From: Hyphomicrobiales bacterium
Lineage (GTDB): Bacteria > Pseudomonadota > Alphaproteobacteria > Rhizobiales > Xanthobacteraceae
NCBI GenBank assembly: GCA_017304505.1
Contig: JAFKKQ010000169.1
Coordinates: 1 to 6,147, forward strand
Length of the DNA: 6,147 nucleotides
Direction: 5' to 3'
Shown here: positions 1 to 6,094 of the stretch, one piece after another
Numbering within the stretch: the stretch's first letter is position 1
How the letters are laid out: each line of letters starts with the position of its first letter
Notes under the pieces: model-generated
The model's database searches: none
Told to the model about the DNA's origin: nothing
The model's input: only the letters and a program-made list of their open reading frames with translations
Position numbers and translations under genes: made by a program

Positions 1-44
1 GAAGACGCCGAGGAGGCGCCGCGCCCGACTTAATCGGCGTGTCG

Positions 45-1740
45 CTATCGGTAACGTGACGAACGATGATCGCGCAGCGCCGCCAGCCGATGCGCGATCA
101 TCTCCTTGAGAATGCCGCGCCTCACGGTCTTGTTGGTCGCGGCGGGCGCACACCAGAACCAACCGTCCCGATTCATGGCCCGCACAGCGCTGACGAAGCG
201 CCGCGCCACTTCGTCAAAATCCTCCTGCGAGTAATTCAGGCTGAAGATCAGGCGTCCCGTGCCGATCCAGCTCAGCGCCAGCCCTTCCGCGCGGAGATAG
301 TATTGCAGCATCCAATTGTAACGCGACGGCTGCGTGTAGGACACAAGCCAGATCGACGACAAGTTGGCGACCTGAACCGGCAATCCCTCGTCATAAAGCA
401 GCTTGTTCAGTCTTCGAACGCGGCCGCTCCACAGCGTGTCGAGACCGCGATACATCTCCGCTGCCTCCGCCGTTTCCATGAATCGCAGGAACTCGTCCAT
501 CGCGCCCATCACGGCCGGGTGCGAATTGAACGTGCCGCGGGCAAAGCAGATGTCGGCCGGCCGGTCCTCGCGGAAGCGCTTCATCAGATCGCGGCGACCG
601 CACACGACGCCGATGGGGAACCCGCCGCCGACCGTCTTGCCATACGTCACCAAATCGGCGCGCACGCCGAAGTATTCCTGGGCCCCGCCCCGCGCCAGGC
701 GGAAGCCGACAAACACTTCGTCGAAGATCAACACGATGCCGCGCTCGGTGCACACCGCGCGAAGCTTCTTGAGCCATTCGGTATAGGCCGCCTTGTCGAA
801 ATGCGCGGACCGTCCACCATCGACCAGCGAGCTGTCCGCCGGCGCTCCGATATTGGGGTGAAGCGATTGCAGCGGATTGACCAGCACGCAGGCGATGTCG
901 TTGCGGGCGCGCAGCACGCGCAACGAATCCTCCGACATGTCCTTCAGCGTGTAGGTTTCCCGCGCCGGCACGGGATTGCCGACGCCGGGCTGCACGTCGC
1001 CCCACCAGCCGTGATACGCGCCACAGAAACGAACCAGGTGCGAACGCCGCGTATGATAGCGCGCCAACCGCACCGCCTGCATGACCGCCTCGGTTCCGGA
1101 CATGTGGAACGACACCTCGTCGAGGCCGGAAACCGCTTTCAGGCGCCGGACATTGTCGGCGATGACCGGATGATAGGATCCCAGCACCGGGCCGAGATCG
1201 CGCACCCGCTCCAGGCCGCGGCGCATCATCTCCTTGTAGGTGTCGTAGCCGAGCAGGTTGACGCCATAGGAGCCGGTCAGGTCGTAGAAGCGGTTGCCGT
1301 CGATGTCGGTGACAGTCACCCCTTCGGACGACTGGACGAAGGCGCCGACCCGCAGATGCGTGCGGACGAAGCGGCTGTACTGGAACGGGACCCGATAGGC
1401 TTCCGTGAACTGCAAGTCCGAGATGCCGCCGGCCACCTCGGCAGTGTGCCGGATCGATTGGGCGAACCGCGACTCGTACAGCGCCGAGAGCCGCATGAAC
1501 CCGTCGCGGCGCCGGTTGGCCACATCGTCCGGCGCGCCGTCCGAGCAGAAGAAAGCGGCTTTCGCCGTATTCGTAGAAGGGCACCAGCGCCGCGACACGG
1601 CGCGACATGCGCGCATGTCCGGTCAGCGACGGGTGCTTGGCTTTCGAAAGCTCGACGCGGCGCTTCAACGAAACCAGCGAGCCCGCCAGCGCACCCATGC
1701 CGAGCCCGTAGAACGCCAGTGTCGTGCCGCCAACATCCAT
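45..1740 (-). pseudogene. Class-III PLP-dependent aminotransferase (glutamate-1-semialdehyde aminomutase-like), split by a +1 frameshift
   Basis: Class-III aminotransferases move an amino group using pyridoxal phosphate; the substrate here cannot be read from sequence. The ATG at 1740 opens a frame with a hydrophobic stretch (LAFYGLGMGALAGSLVSL, about residues 8-25) and reads to PFYEYGESRF. From there family-like sequence continues in the other frame as FFCSDGAPDDVANRRRDGF and runs to a TAG at 45. One extra A in GAAGAAAGC (1552-1554, plus strand) explains the shift. Removing it gives about 564 residues, longer than a typical GSA aminomutase (about 430), with an extra N-terminal segment of roughly 100 residues. 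Visible motifs are SGTEAVMQAVRLARYH and GAYHGWW (cofactor-site region), IFDEVFVGFR (Asp near 340, contacts the PLP ring nitrogen), TYGKTVGGGFPIG (Schiff-base Lys near 368) and GTFNSHP. The core is fully intact, so a sequencing error or a recent mutation are both possible. An internal start at 1616 would give a 523-residue product with an atypical N-terminus. The fold assignment is secure; the specific reaction is unknown. Confidence 0.85.
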
Positions 1741-1775
1741 CGATTCGTTATTTACCGTGGGGATTTTACGGAACC
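1741..1775. promoter_or_regulatory. Short divergent intergenic gap between aminotransferase and decarboxylase
   Basis: Only 35 bp separate the two divergent ATG codons (1740 minus, 1776 plus). This is too short to hold two complete promoters, so the promoter of each gene must partly lie inside the other's 5' coding region. The gap is AT-rich compared with its flanks (ATTCGTTATTTACC). On the plus side GGGGATTTTACGGA precedes the decarboxylase ATG and may contain a weak ribosome binding site. No good Shine-Dalgarno is visible for the minus-strand gene. No -35/-10 pair can be named with confidence. Confidence 0.3.
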
Positions 1776-2631
1776 ATGACGCTACGAACCCAGATGCTGC
1801 GGCTGTTCGCGCAGGAGGACCTCAATTTCCTGCTGACCAACCGCATTCCGCGCAGGCTCGCGACGCTGTTCGTCGGCTGGTTCAGCAAGATCGAGCAGCC
1901 GCTCGTCCGCGACACGTCCATCGGGCTGTGGCGGCTGTTCTCCGGGCTCGATCTCAGCGAGGCCAAGACCACGCGCTTCCGCAGCATGCACGAGTGCTTC
2001 ATCCGCGAACTGAAGGAGCGCGCTCGCCCGGTCGACCCGGACCCGAATGTCCTGGTCAGTCCCTGCGACGCCATCGTCGGCGCCTGCGGCGCGATCGCCG
2101 GGGCCGAGCTCTACCAGATCAAGGGCTTCCCCTATTCTCTCTCCGACCTGCTGTGCGATACGGAACCGGCGCAAACCCATCGCAACGGACGCTTCATCAC
2201 GCTGCGGCTGACGTCGGCCATGTATCACCGCTTTCACGCGCCTTACGACTGCCGGGTGCGGTGCGTGACATACATCTCCGGCGACACATGGAACGTCAAT
2301 CCGGTGGCGCTCAAGCGAGTCGAGAAGCTGTTCTGCCGCAACGAGCGCGCCGTGATCGAAACAACGCTGACAACCGGTCACGCTGGTCCCGGTGGCGGCG
2401 GTACTAGTGGCCAGCATCCGGCTGCACTTTCTCGATGTGCTGCTGCATCTGCGCCATCGCGGGCCAAACATCATGCGCTGCGATGCGAACCTTCGGAAGG
2501 GCGAGGAAATGGGCTGGTTCGAACACGGTTCGACCATCATCATGTTCGCGCCGGACGGATTTTCGCTGAGCGAGGGCGTGACGGAAGGAGCCACCATCCG
2601 GATGGGCCAGCCGCTGATGCGGCTGCCGTAA
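1776..2631 (+). pseudogene. psd: Phosphatidylserine decarboxylase proenzyme, broken by a frameshift
   Basis: The enzyme decarboxylates phosphatidylserine to phosphatidylethanolamine at the inner membrane. It self-cleaves at a Gly-Ser bond, and the serine becomes the pyruvoyl cofactor. The ATG at 1776 starts MTLRTQMLRLFAQEDLNFLL. SPCDAIVGACG (near residues 90-100, with the family Asp) and SAMYHRFHAPYDC (the conserved His motif) follow in the same frame up to ERAVIETTLTTGHA, about residue 202. The next family sequence, LVPVAAVLVASIRLH, is one base over. That frame carries GEEMGWFEHGST, where cleavage would fall between G and S, then IIMFAPDGFSL, and ends at the TAA at 2629-2631. The change lies near 2379-2386; homologues I recall have two or three more residues here (GHA-x-T-LVPV), so an 8-base deletion between short ACGC repeats is likely. 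As written, the alpha subunit and its pyruvoyl serine are not made, so the product should be inactive unless this is a sequencing error. The restored length of about 285-288 residues is normal. Confidence 0.88.
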
Positions 2632-2903
2632 TCAGCGCGCGGCGTGAAGCATCGCCACGCTCAGCACGCGGAAAGCAGCGTCGGCGTGGTCCTGCCGGAT
2701 CAGCGCCAGGCGATCGACGGTGATGGCGCCCTCACCGCGGATTTGTCGGAAAACGGATTCCAGCGTGGCAAGCGCGACGTTGCGCCGGTCCGCCGTGAGT
2801 TCGCCGGTCAGTCATGTGAACACGGAAGTCGGCGAACAGGTAAGGACAGCCCCAGCGGTCGAGATTACCGATCTGGCTCGGGTTGAGGCCGGCAGCCACC
2901 CCG
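2632..2903 (-). pseudogene. C-terminal remnant of a DUF1045 (phosphonate-metabolism-associated) protein
   Basis: Two minus-strand frames together give the last 90 or so residues of a DUF1045 protein, a 2H-phosphoesterase-like family of about 230 residues often encoded in phosphonate utilisation clusters. The first frame reads GLNPSQIGNLDRWGCPYLF, then ADFRVHMT. It continues one frame over as TGELTADRRNVALATLESVF and ends AFRVLSVAMLHAAR at the TGA of 2632-2634. The family pattern is LDRWGYPY..FRFHMTLTG, so the break at about 2809-2812 looks like loss of one CT from ACTCTG, which removes the Leu and shifts frame. The N-terminal two thirds, including the first family motif region, are absent. 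Upstream on the same strand lies the end of the metallophosphoesterase gene. The stop touches the TAA of the convergent decarboxylase gene. It is a non-functional relic. The family call rests on recalled pattern, not on a search. Confidence 0.7.
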
Positions 2904-3779
2904 TCAGTCGCATCGAAGCGGCTTCGGCCGTGGCTCGTCGGCCGACACAGTGGCGAGCGGCAGTTGCCGCTGCATGTTGTCGGTCAGACGAGAGGACGGG
3001 CCGGCTTGGACCCATTCGATGATCTCAAGCTGTCCATTGAAATGCTCGACAGCCGCCGTGCAGCTTTCCACCCAATCCCCACAATTGACGTAAGTGAGTC
3101 CGTCCAGCATCCGGATCACGGGATGGTGGATATGCCCGCAGATCACGCCATCGACATGATGGCGGCGCGCCTCACCGCTCAGCGTCCTCTCGAATTCGCC
3201 TATGAAGTTCACGGCGTTCTTGACCTTGATCTTGATCCAGCGCGACAGCGACCAGTACGGCAGGCCAAGAAGCCTGCGAATGCTGTTGAAGTGCGTGTTG
3301 AGCGTAATCGCCAGATCGTAGGCTCGATTGCCAAGCAGCGCGAGCCAACGCGCGTGCCGAATCACAACATCGAACAAATCACCATGAATCACGAGAAAGC
3401 GGCGGCCATCGGCCGTCACATGCACGGACTTTTCTATCACCTCAATGCCGCCAAAATGGATGCCATAGAAATCCCGCATGAACTCGTCGTGATTGCCGGG
3501 CACATAGATCATGCGCGCGCCCTTGCGCGCCTTGCGCAACAGCTTCTGCACCACGTCGTTGTGCGATTGCGGCCAATACCAGCCGGACTTGAGCTGCCAA
3601 CCGTCCACGATGTCGCCAACCAGGTAGATCAGGTCAGCCTCGTAGTCCCGCAGGAAGTCGAGGAGCTTCTCGGCCTGGCAGCCGCGGGTGCCCAGATGCA
3701 GATCCGACAGAAACAGTGCACGGACCCGGATGGGTTCCGCAACCAGATCGATGGGCACGGTCGCCGCACGAACGTTCAT
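2904..3779 (-). CDS. LpxH-like metallophosphoesterase (UDP-2,3-diacylglucosamine diphosphatase family)
   Basis: This is a calcineurin-type phosphoesterase with all dinuclear metal-site motifs in order (numbered from the ATG at 3779): SDLHLG (Asp26, His28), VGDIVDGW (Asp56 region), GNHDEF (95-100), HGDLFD (about 132) and GHIHHP (about 215-220). LpxH-family enzymes hydrolyse UDP-2,3-diacylglucosamine to lipid X during lipid A synthesis at the cytoplasmic face of the inner membrane. Many alphaproteobacteria use LpxI for that step, so this paralogue may act on a different substrate. The product is 291 residues, against about 240 for E. coli LpxH; the extra length includes a basic segment (SLSRWIKIKVKNAVNF) that could touch membrane lipid. 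An alternative TTG start at 3851 has a strong GGGAGGGG ribosome binding site 10 bases upstream and would add 24 residues. I prefer the ATG because the added residues look non-conserved, but the TTG is a real possibility. No lesion is seen. The DUF1045 relic follows on the same strand. Confidence 0.85.
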   Translation of the reverse strand: MNVRAATVPIDLVAEPIRVRALFLSDLHLGTRGCQAEKLLDFLRDYEADLIYLVGDIVDGWQLKSGWYWPQSHNDVVQKLLRKARKGARMIYVPGNHDEFMRDFYGIHFGGIEVIEKSVHVTADGRRFLVIHGDLFDVVIRHARWLALLGNRAYDLAITLNTHFNSIRRLLGLPYWSLSRWIKIKVKNAVNFIGEFERTLSGEARRHHVDGVICGHIHHPVIRMLDGLTYVNCGDWVESCTAAVEHFNGQLEIIEWVQAGPSSRLTDNMQRQLPLATVSADEPRPKPLRCD

Positions 3780-3861
3780 GCCGTTGCTATGGGTGATTCC
3801 TGTTGCGGGACAATGACACTCACGCTCGGCCGGCCGCGGCGTCAAAGACAAGCCGCTTCAG

Positions 3862-3869
3862 CCCCTCCC
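3862..3869 (-). promoter_or_regulatory. Possible ribosome binding site for the alternative TTG start of the metallophosphoesterase
   Basis: On the minus strand this reads GGGAGGGG and ends 10 bases before a TTG at 3851-3849 that is in frame with the metallophosphoesterase. The ATG at 3779 has only a distant AGGA about 18 bases upstream. If this site is used, the protein is 315 residues instead of 291. Confidence 0.35.
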
Positions 3870-3911
3870 GGCCGCGGATCGCGCTGACTCCCGTCCGCCA
3901 CAGCAGCATTA

Positions 3912-3929
3912 TTCCCCGCGCGCGGGGAA
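3912..3929. repeat. 18-bp perfect palindrome (GC-rich)
   Basis: TTCCCCGCGCGCGGGGAA equals its own reverse complement. It lies 60-130 bp upstream of the two possible metallophosphoesterase starts and next to the repeat cluster that follows. It could be a dimeric-regulator operator, a hairpin in a transcript, or one end of a dispersed repeat element. There is no T-run, so it is not a standard terminator. Confidence 0.6.
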
Positions 3930-3952
3930 ATGTCCCGTTTCGAAAGAGTGCG

Positions 3953-3984
3953 TGGTGGCGGACGCAGTCGGCGTCGAACCAGTC
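3953..3984 (-). other. tRNA 3'-end-like segment, possibly an attachment-site relic
   Basis: Read on the minus strand this gives ACTGG, then TTCGACG, then CCGAC, TGCGTCC, G, CCA. The spacing from TTCGA to CCA is exactly that of a tRNA T-loop, T-stem, acceptor strand and discriminator. The T-stem pairs poorly (3 of 5, one a wobble), and no tRNA body or matching 5' acceptor strand lies upstream, so this is not a working tRNA gene. Integrases often use tRNA 3' ends as attachment sites and leave copies, so an att relic is plausible. It may instead be a module of a dispersed repeat. Confidence 0.35.
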
Positions 3985-3994
3985 TCCACCGCGG

Positions 3995-4148
3995 AATTCC
4001 CTGCGAACAGGGAAAAGAACAGGGAATATTCAGATTTTCGGCCTTTTTGGCAACCGATCTCACCGACTATTGCAGCAATCTCAGGTCTTTAGCTGTTCAA
4101 TTCCCTACTCACCAGAGCAGGGAATTCGATTTCGTAAGCAGGGAATTT
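3995..4148. repeat. Cluster of CAGGGAA repeats with inverted copies
   Basis: The core CAGGGAA occurs at 4008-4014, 4020-4026, 4118-4124 and 4139-4145. Inverted copies are TTCCCTG at 3997-4003 and TTCCCTA at 4101-4107. They make two hairpins: TTCCCTG-CGAA-CAGGGAA (3997-4014, 7-bp stem, 4-base loop) and AATTCCCT with AGGGAATT (4099-4126, 8-bp stem, 12-base loop). The left pair of direct copies shares GAACAGGGAA (4005-4014, 4017-4026); the right pair shares AGCAGGGAATT (4116-4126, 4137-4147). From memory, similar AACAGGGAA-rich intergenic elements are scattered through Bradyrhizobium-type genomes and are often mis-annotated as short ORFs. No coding is credible here. Together with the palindrome and tRNA-like segment it fills the gene-free stretch 3780-4275. 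Confidence 0.75.
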
Positions 4149-4275
4149 AGAGGGCGAGCAGCGAAATATCAGAACCGCGTAAGCGTCCATCGCTCACACA
4201 CTTCATGGTCGGCGATCACCAGCATGTTGCGATGCTGTCCCAAGGGCTGGGTCGATCGCGATCGGACGGTGATGT

Positions 4276-4422
4276 TCATGAAAGGCTGCCCGGCATGAAG
4301 CAGAGGATCATCGTTTCGCCGTCCAACCCAGGATAGGGCCACACCATGGCAGGACCAAACCTGTTGGGCTGACGCACAATAGCCTCATCTGGAACGACGA
4401 TCCATTGTCCCTCGAGATGCAC
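4276..4422 (-). pseudogene. C-terminal part of a small, probably once exported hypothetical protein
   Basis: A short minus-strand frame reads SDDCYRVHLEGQWIVVPDEA, then IVRQPNRFGPAMVWPYPGLD, then GETMILCFMPGSLS and a TGA at 4276-4278. I recall similar short alphaproteobacterial proteins with a C-Y-x-V-x-x-x-G-x-W...PN..G..(M/V)VW...CF.PG pattern behind a signal peptide. No function is known to me. The frame is open up to about 4440, where a TAA blocks it. No ATG lies in between, only a GTG at 4422 (48 residues). There is no signal peptide, so the 5' end is missing. It begins exactly where the nuclease-like fragment ends in another frame, which suggests a deletion joined the two. Confidence 0.4.
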
Positions 4423-4435
4423 ACGATAACAGTCA

Positions 4436-4654
4436 TCACTGATTTACGAGCCACGCGTTGAGGTCATCATCATCGATCACGCACTTGGCCAGAGTGCGGC
4501 CGTAGCGATTCTCGCCATGTGCGTCGCCCGACGCAATCGATAGGCCGAGCCGTTTGGCAAGCCCTTCTGGCGTCCCAATCCCGCATGTCCAACGCGCGCC
4601 GGTGGCATCGAGGCAGGTCTTTCCAATGCCTTTGAAATCAATTTTTTCGATCAT
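4436..4654 (-). pseudogene. Staphylococcal-nuclease-like (thermonuclease family) fragment, 72 residues
   Basis: Residues IGKTCLDATGARWTCGIGTP, then EGLAKRLGLSI, ENRYGRTLAKC and DDLNAWLVNQ match the pattern of SNase-like proteins: APE.GQTC....G..W.CG..A...L..RLG, then DRYGR.LA.C, then DLN.WLV.QG.A.AYRRY. SNases are Ca-dependent nucleases, usually exported. This copy is only about half a domain. The first strand with the catalytic Asp (DGDT) is absent, the GIDAPE position reads IDFKGI so its Glu is lost, DRYGR has become NRYGR, and the C-terminal AYRRYS helix is cut off by a TGA at 4436-4438. It starts at the ATG of 4654, with GGGAGGAT-like purines only in the wrong orientation and no clear ribosome binding site. 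It is almost certainly inactive. The resemblance is by eye. Confidence 0.55.
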
Positions 4655-4950
4655 TCTGATCGTCGCGGAGGGAGGATGCGGTGGATGCGTGGATGCGCAA
4701 GGCCCTGACCGCGCTGCGTCTAACCTTCGGTAACCTCGGGGAGAATCGGCAGCCGCTTAACTGAGGCGCCGTTTAACAAAATGAGGTTTCAATAGCCTTC
4801 GCTCCACTCGAACCCATATGGCCGATGGCGGCGACCAAGTGGCGACCTCGCGTCATCCGATTTGGGACCTTACGCGACGCCGCCGGCGCAACACTCAGTG
4901 GTTCATTGTACCTCGACAAGCTTAGCAGAAATGCAAGGCTTTCATCGCGT
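4655..4950. other. Gene-free spacer between nuclease fragment and ImmA-like gene
   Basis: I see no credible gene here. Short open frames on both strands read into the 3' end of the ImmA-like gene and show no family pattern. The one local structure is GGATGCG repeated three times at 4674-4680, 4683-4689 and 4691-4697, with GTGGATGCG directly repeated at 4681-4689 and 4689-4697. No terminator hairpin with a T-run is visible downstream of the ImmA-like stop. Confidence 0.5.
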
Positions 4951-5772
4951 TCAATGATTACGTGGGCCCGTGAACCGTTCGAAGGCGTCGTCGAAGCCCG
5001 GCCCATCGTCATCGACCTGGTCGACACGCAGTAGCGTCATTGAGCGACCATTAGCCTGCCACAATGTTTGAGTGAACAATTCGCATGCTGGCGGCGGAGA
5101 TTGCAGCCAGTTATCGGCGATCGCCTCTTCGAAATCAGAGATCGCGCCTAGATCTGGCTTTCCCAAGTCGCATTGCTCCGTTGCGCGAAGTGAGAAGCGC
5201 GGGAAGCCCCTGCCACAGTCGGCATACACAAAGCGGCCATCCTTGCAGAAAACCACGGCCAGGTCGTCGGGATGAAGGTCGACGAAGCGGCGCGCCGCCG
5301 CCTCGCGGCTGATATCGAACTCTGCTGCCATGGAGATTATCTGCCCTAATCCTGGGCTTCCCCTCAGAAACGTCTTGAGTCGACGTCGCGGCGTCAGAAG
5401 CTCGATAGCGAAGTCATTGGCCTCGCTTTCCTGCCGCCGGTGGCGGTCACCGATTTGGTCGCCGCGGGATAGGCTCATGTCTCTGCGGGTGCAGTGGAAG
5501 CCGTCCCTTGACGTTTGCTCGTGGGTCGGATTGAGGAAATGCAACAGCAGGAGTACCCGGCCGCGGTCACGTTCCGGAGTCGTGACAAGCGCTGCTTCAA
5601 GATGGGAAAGCGGCTGCTCGCGAATTTCCTCAATGTCGAGAGCCGCTGCAATCTCGTAAACCGGGACAGCCTCATCGAGCCTGGCCAATTGGTCGTGAAT
5701 AGCCTCCGCCAGCCGTTGCGGGTTGAGTCCCACTTCCTCGATCGCCATGCGTTCAAGCGTAAGCGCCGCCAT
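4951..5772 (-). CDS. ImmA/IrrE-family protein lacking the HExxH zinc motif (probably catalytically dead)
   Basis: ImmA/IrrE proteins (COG2856) are zinc peptidases that cut partner XRE repressors or act as stress-triggered derepressors. This 273-residue protein keeps most of the family: an N-terminal helical part (residues 1-48), REQPLSHLEAALVTTPERDR (51-70), FLNPTHEQTSRDGFHCTRRD (79-98), HRRQESEANDFAIELLTPRR (111-130, with the Glu that normally completes the zinc site) and ISREAAARRFVDLH, VFCKDGRFVYAD. Family members usually read RGxxxxN...RRRFTxxHELGHFLNP. Here DRGRV runs directly into LLLLHFLNP, so about 20 residues carrying RRRFT..HELG seem deleted in frame (near 5541-5556) and only His78 remains. 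The frame is otherwise intact. It follows the XRE gene by one base, so the two are co-transcribed and probably translationally coupled. It may be a dead protease, a sensor without cleavage, or a decaying gene. Confidence 0.8.
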   Translation of the reverse strand: MAALTLERMAIEEVGLNPQRLAEAIHDQLARLDEAVPVYEIAAALDIEEIREQPLSHLEAALVTTPERDRGRVLLLLHFLNPTHEQTSRDGFHCTRRDMSLSRGDQIGDRHRRQESEANDFAIELLTPRRRLKTFLRGSPGLGQIISMAAEFDISREAAARRFVDLHPDDLAVVFCKDGRFVYADCGRGFPRFSLRATEQCDLGKPDLGAISDFEEAIADNWLQSPPPACELFTQTLWQANGRSMTLLRVDQVDDDGPGFDDAFERFTGPRNH

Positions 5773-5773
5773 T

Positions 5774-6094
5774 CTACGCCCGGCGCTTGAGCAGAGACTT
5801 CATCATGTCGTCCAGGATCGCACGCTCGCCGGCATCGAGCTGCTGGGCTTGCCTGAACATTCGCTGGAGTTGCCGGTCGGCATCGGGCGATTCGACATCC
5901 TCCCCGGCCAGGAACGCCACCGAGACCCCAAAATGATCAGCCAACCTGGTGACCAACGCCATCGATGGGTTATCCGCCCTGCCCTTCTCTAATTCCCAGA
6001 TATGCGCCTTCGAGACTTCGACAGCGTCCGCAACCTCCTGCAATGATTGGCCTTTTGATCGACGCAGCTTCGCCACGCGCGTTGCCAGACTCAT
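5774..6094 (-). CDS. XRE-family helix-turn-helix transcriptional regulator
   Basis: A 106-residue Cro/CI-type DNA-binding protein. The HTH spans about residues 5-64: GQSLQEVADAVEVSKAHIWE gives helices 2 and 3, followed by LEKGRADNPSMALVTRLADH and FGVSVAFLAGE, the usual C-terminal part of the domain. The rest (DRQLQRMFRQAQQLDAGERA, then a basic KSLLKRRA tail) is helical and probably serves dimerisation or contact with the ImmA-like partner. The ATG at 6094 has GGGAG 7 bases upstream (6102-6106), a good ribosome binding site. The TAG is one base from the next gene's ATG. XRE followed by ImmA is a known pair in phages, integrative elements and toxin-antitoxin-like modules, where the first gene usually represses its own promoter. 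The gene is intact. Confidence 0.9.
   Translation of the reverse strand: MSLATRVAKLRRSKGQSLQEVADAVEVSKAHIWELEKGRADNPSMALVTRLADHFGVSVAFLAGEDVESPDADRQLQRMFRQAQQLDAGERAILDDMMKSLLKRRA

Noticed and set aside
66..1775. A long plus-strand open frame antisense to the aminotransferase and joined in frame to the decarboxylase (885 codons)
   Set aside because: It mirrors the high-GC third positions of the minus-strand aminotransferase and has no family motifs before the decarboxylase ATG at 1776.
2914..2926. Hairpin CGAAG-CGG-CTTCG near the metallophosphoesterase stop as a terminator
   Set aside because: It lies inside the coding region before the stop codon, has a short stem and is not followed by a T-run.
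2883..3887. A 334-codon plus-strand frame across the metallophosphoesterase
   Set aside because: It is antisense to a gene with all metal-site motifs in order. Its own translation is low-complexity with many His/Arg/Gln and no domain pattern.
3953..3984. Functional tRNA gene
   Set aside because: Only the 3' end pattern is present. There is no acceptor partner, D-arm or anticodon arm, and T-stem pairing is weak.
3997..4148. CRISPR array
   Set aside because: The repeated unit is only 7-11 bp, spacing is irregular, and copies occur in both orientations. No cas genes are present.
4253..4264. CGATCGCGATCG 12-bp palindrome
   Set aside because: It is made of common GATC/CGCG words in high-GC DNA, has no placement relative to a start, and chance is the simplest explanation.
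3803..4298. Several short frames (70-120 codons) in the repeat region
   Set aside because: They are made of the CAGGGAA repeats (reading as EQGI or NREF type strings) and have no independent coding evidence.
4773..5034. Overlapping short frames on both strands at the ImmA-like 3' end
   Set aside because: They overlap the conserved ImmA-like frame or its spacer and show no motif or ribosome binding site.
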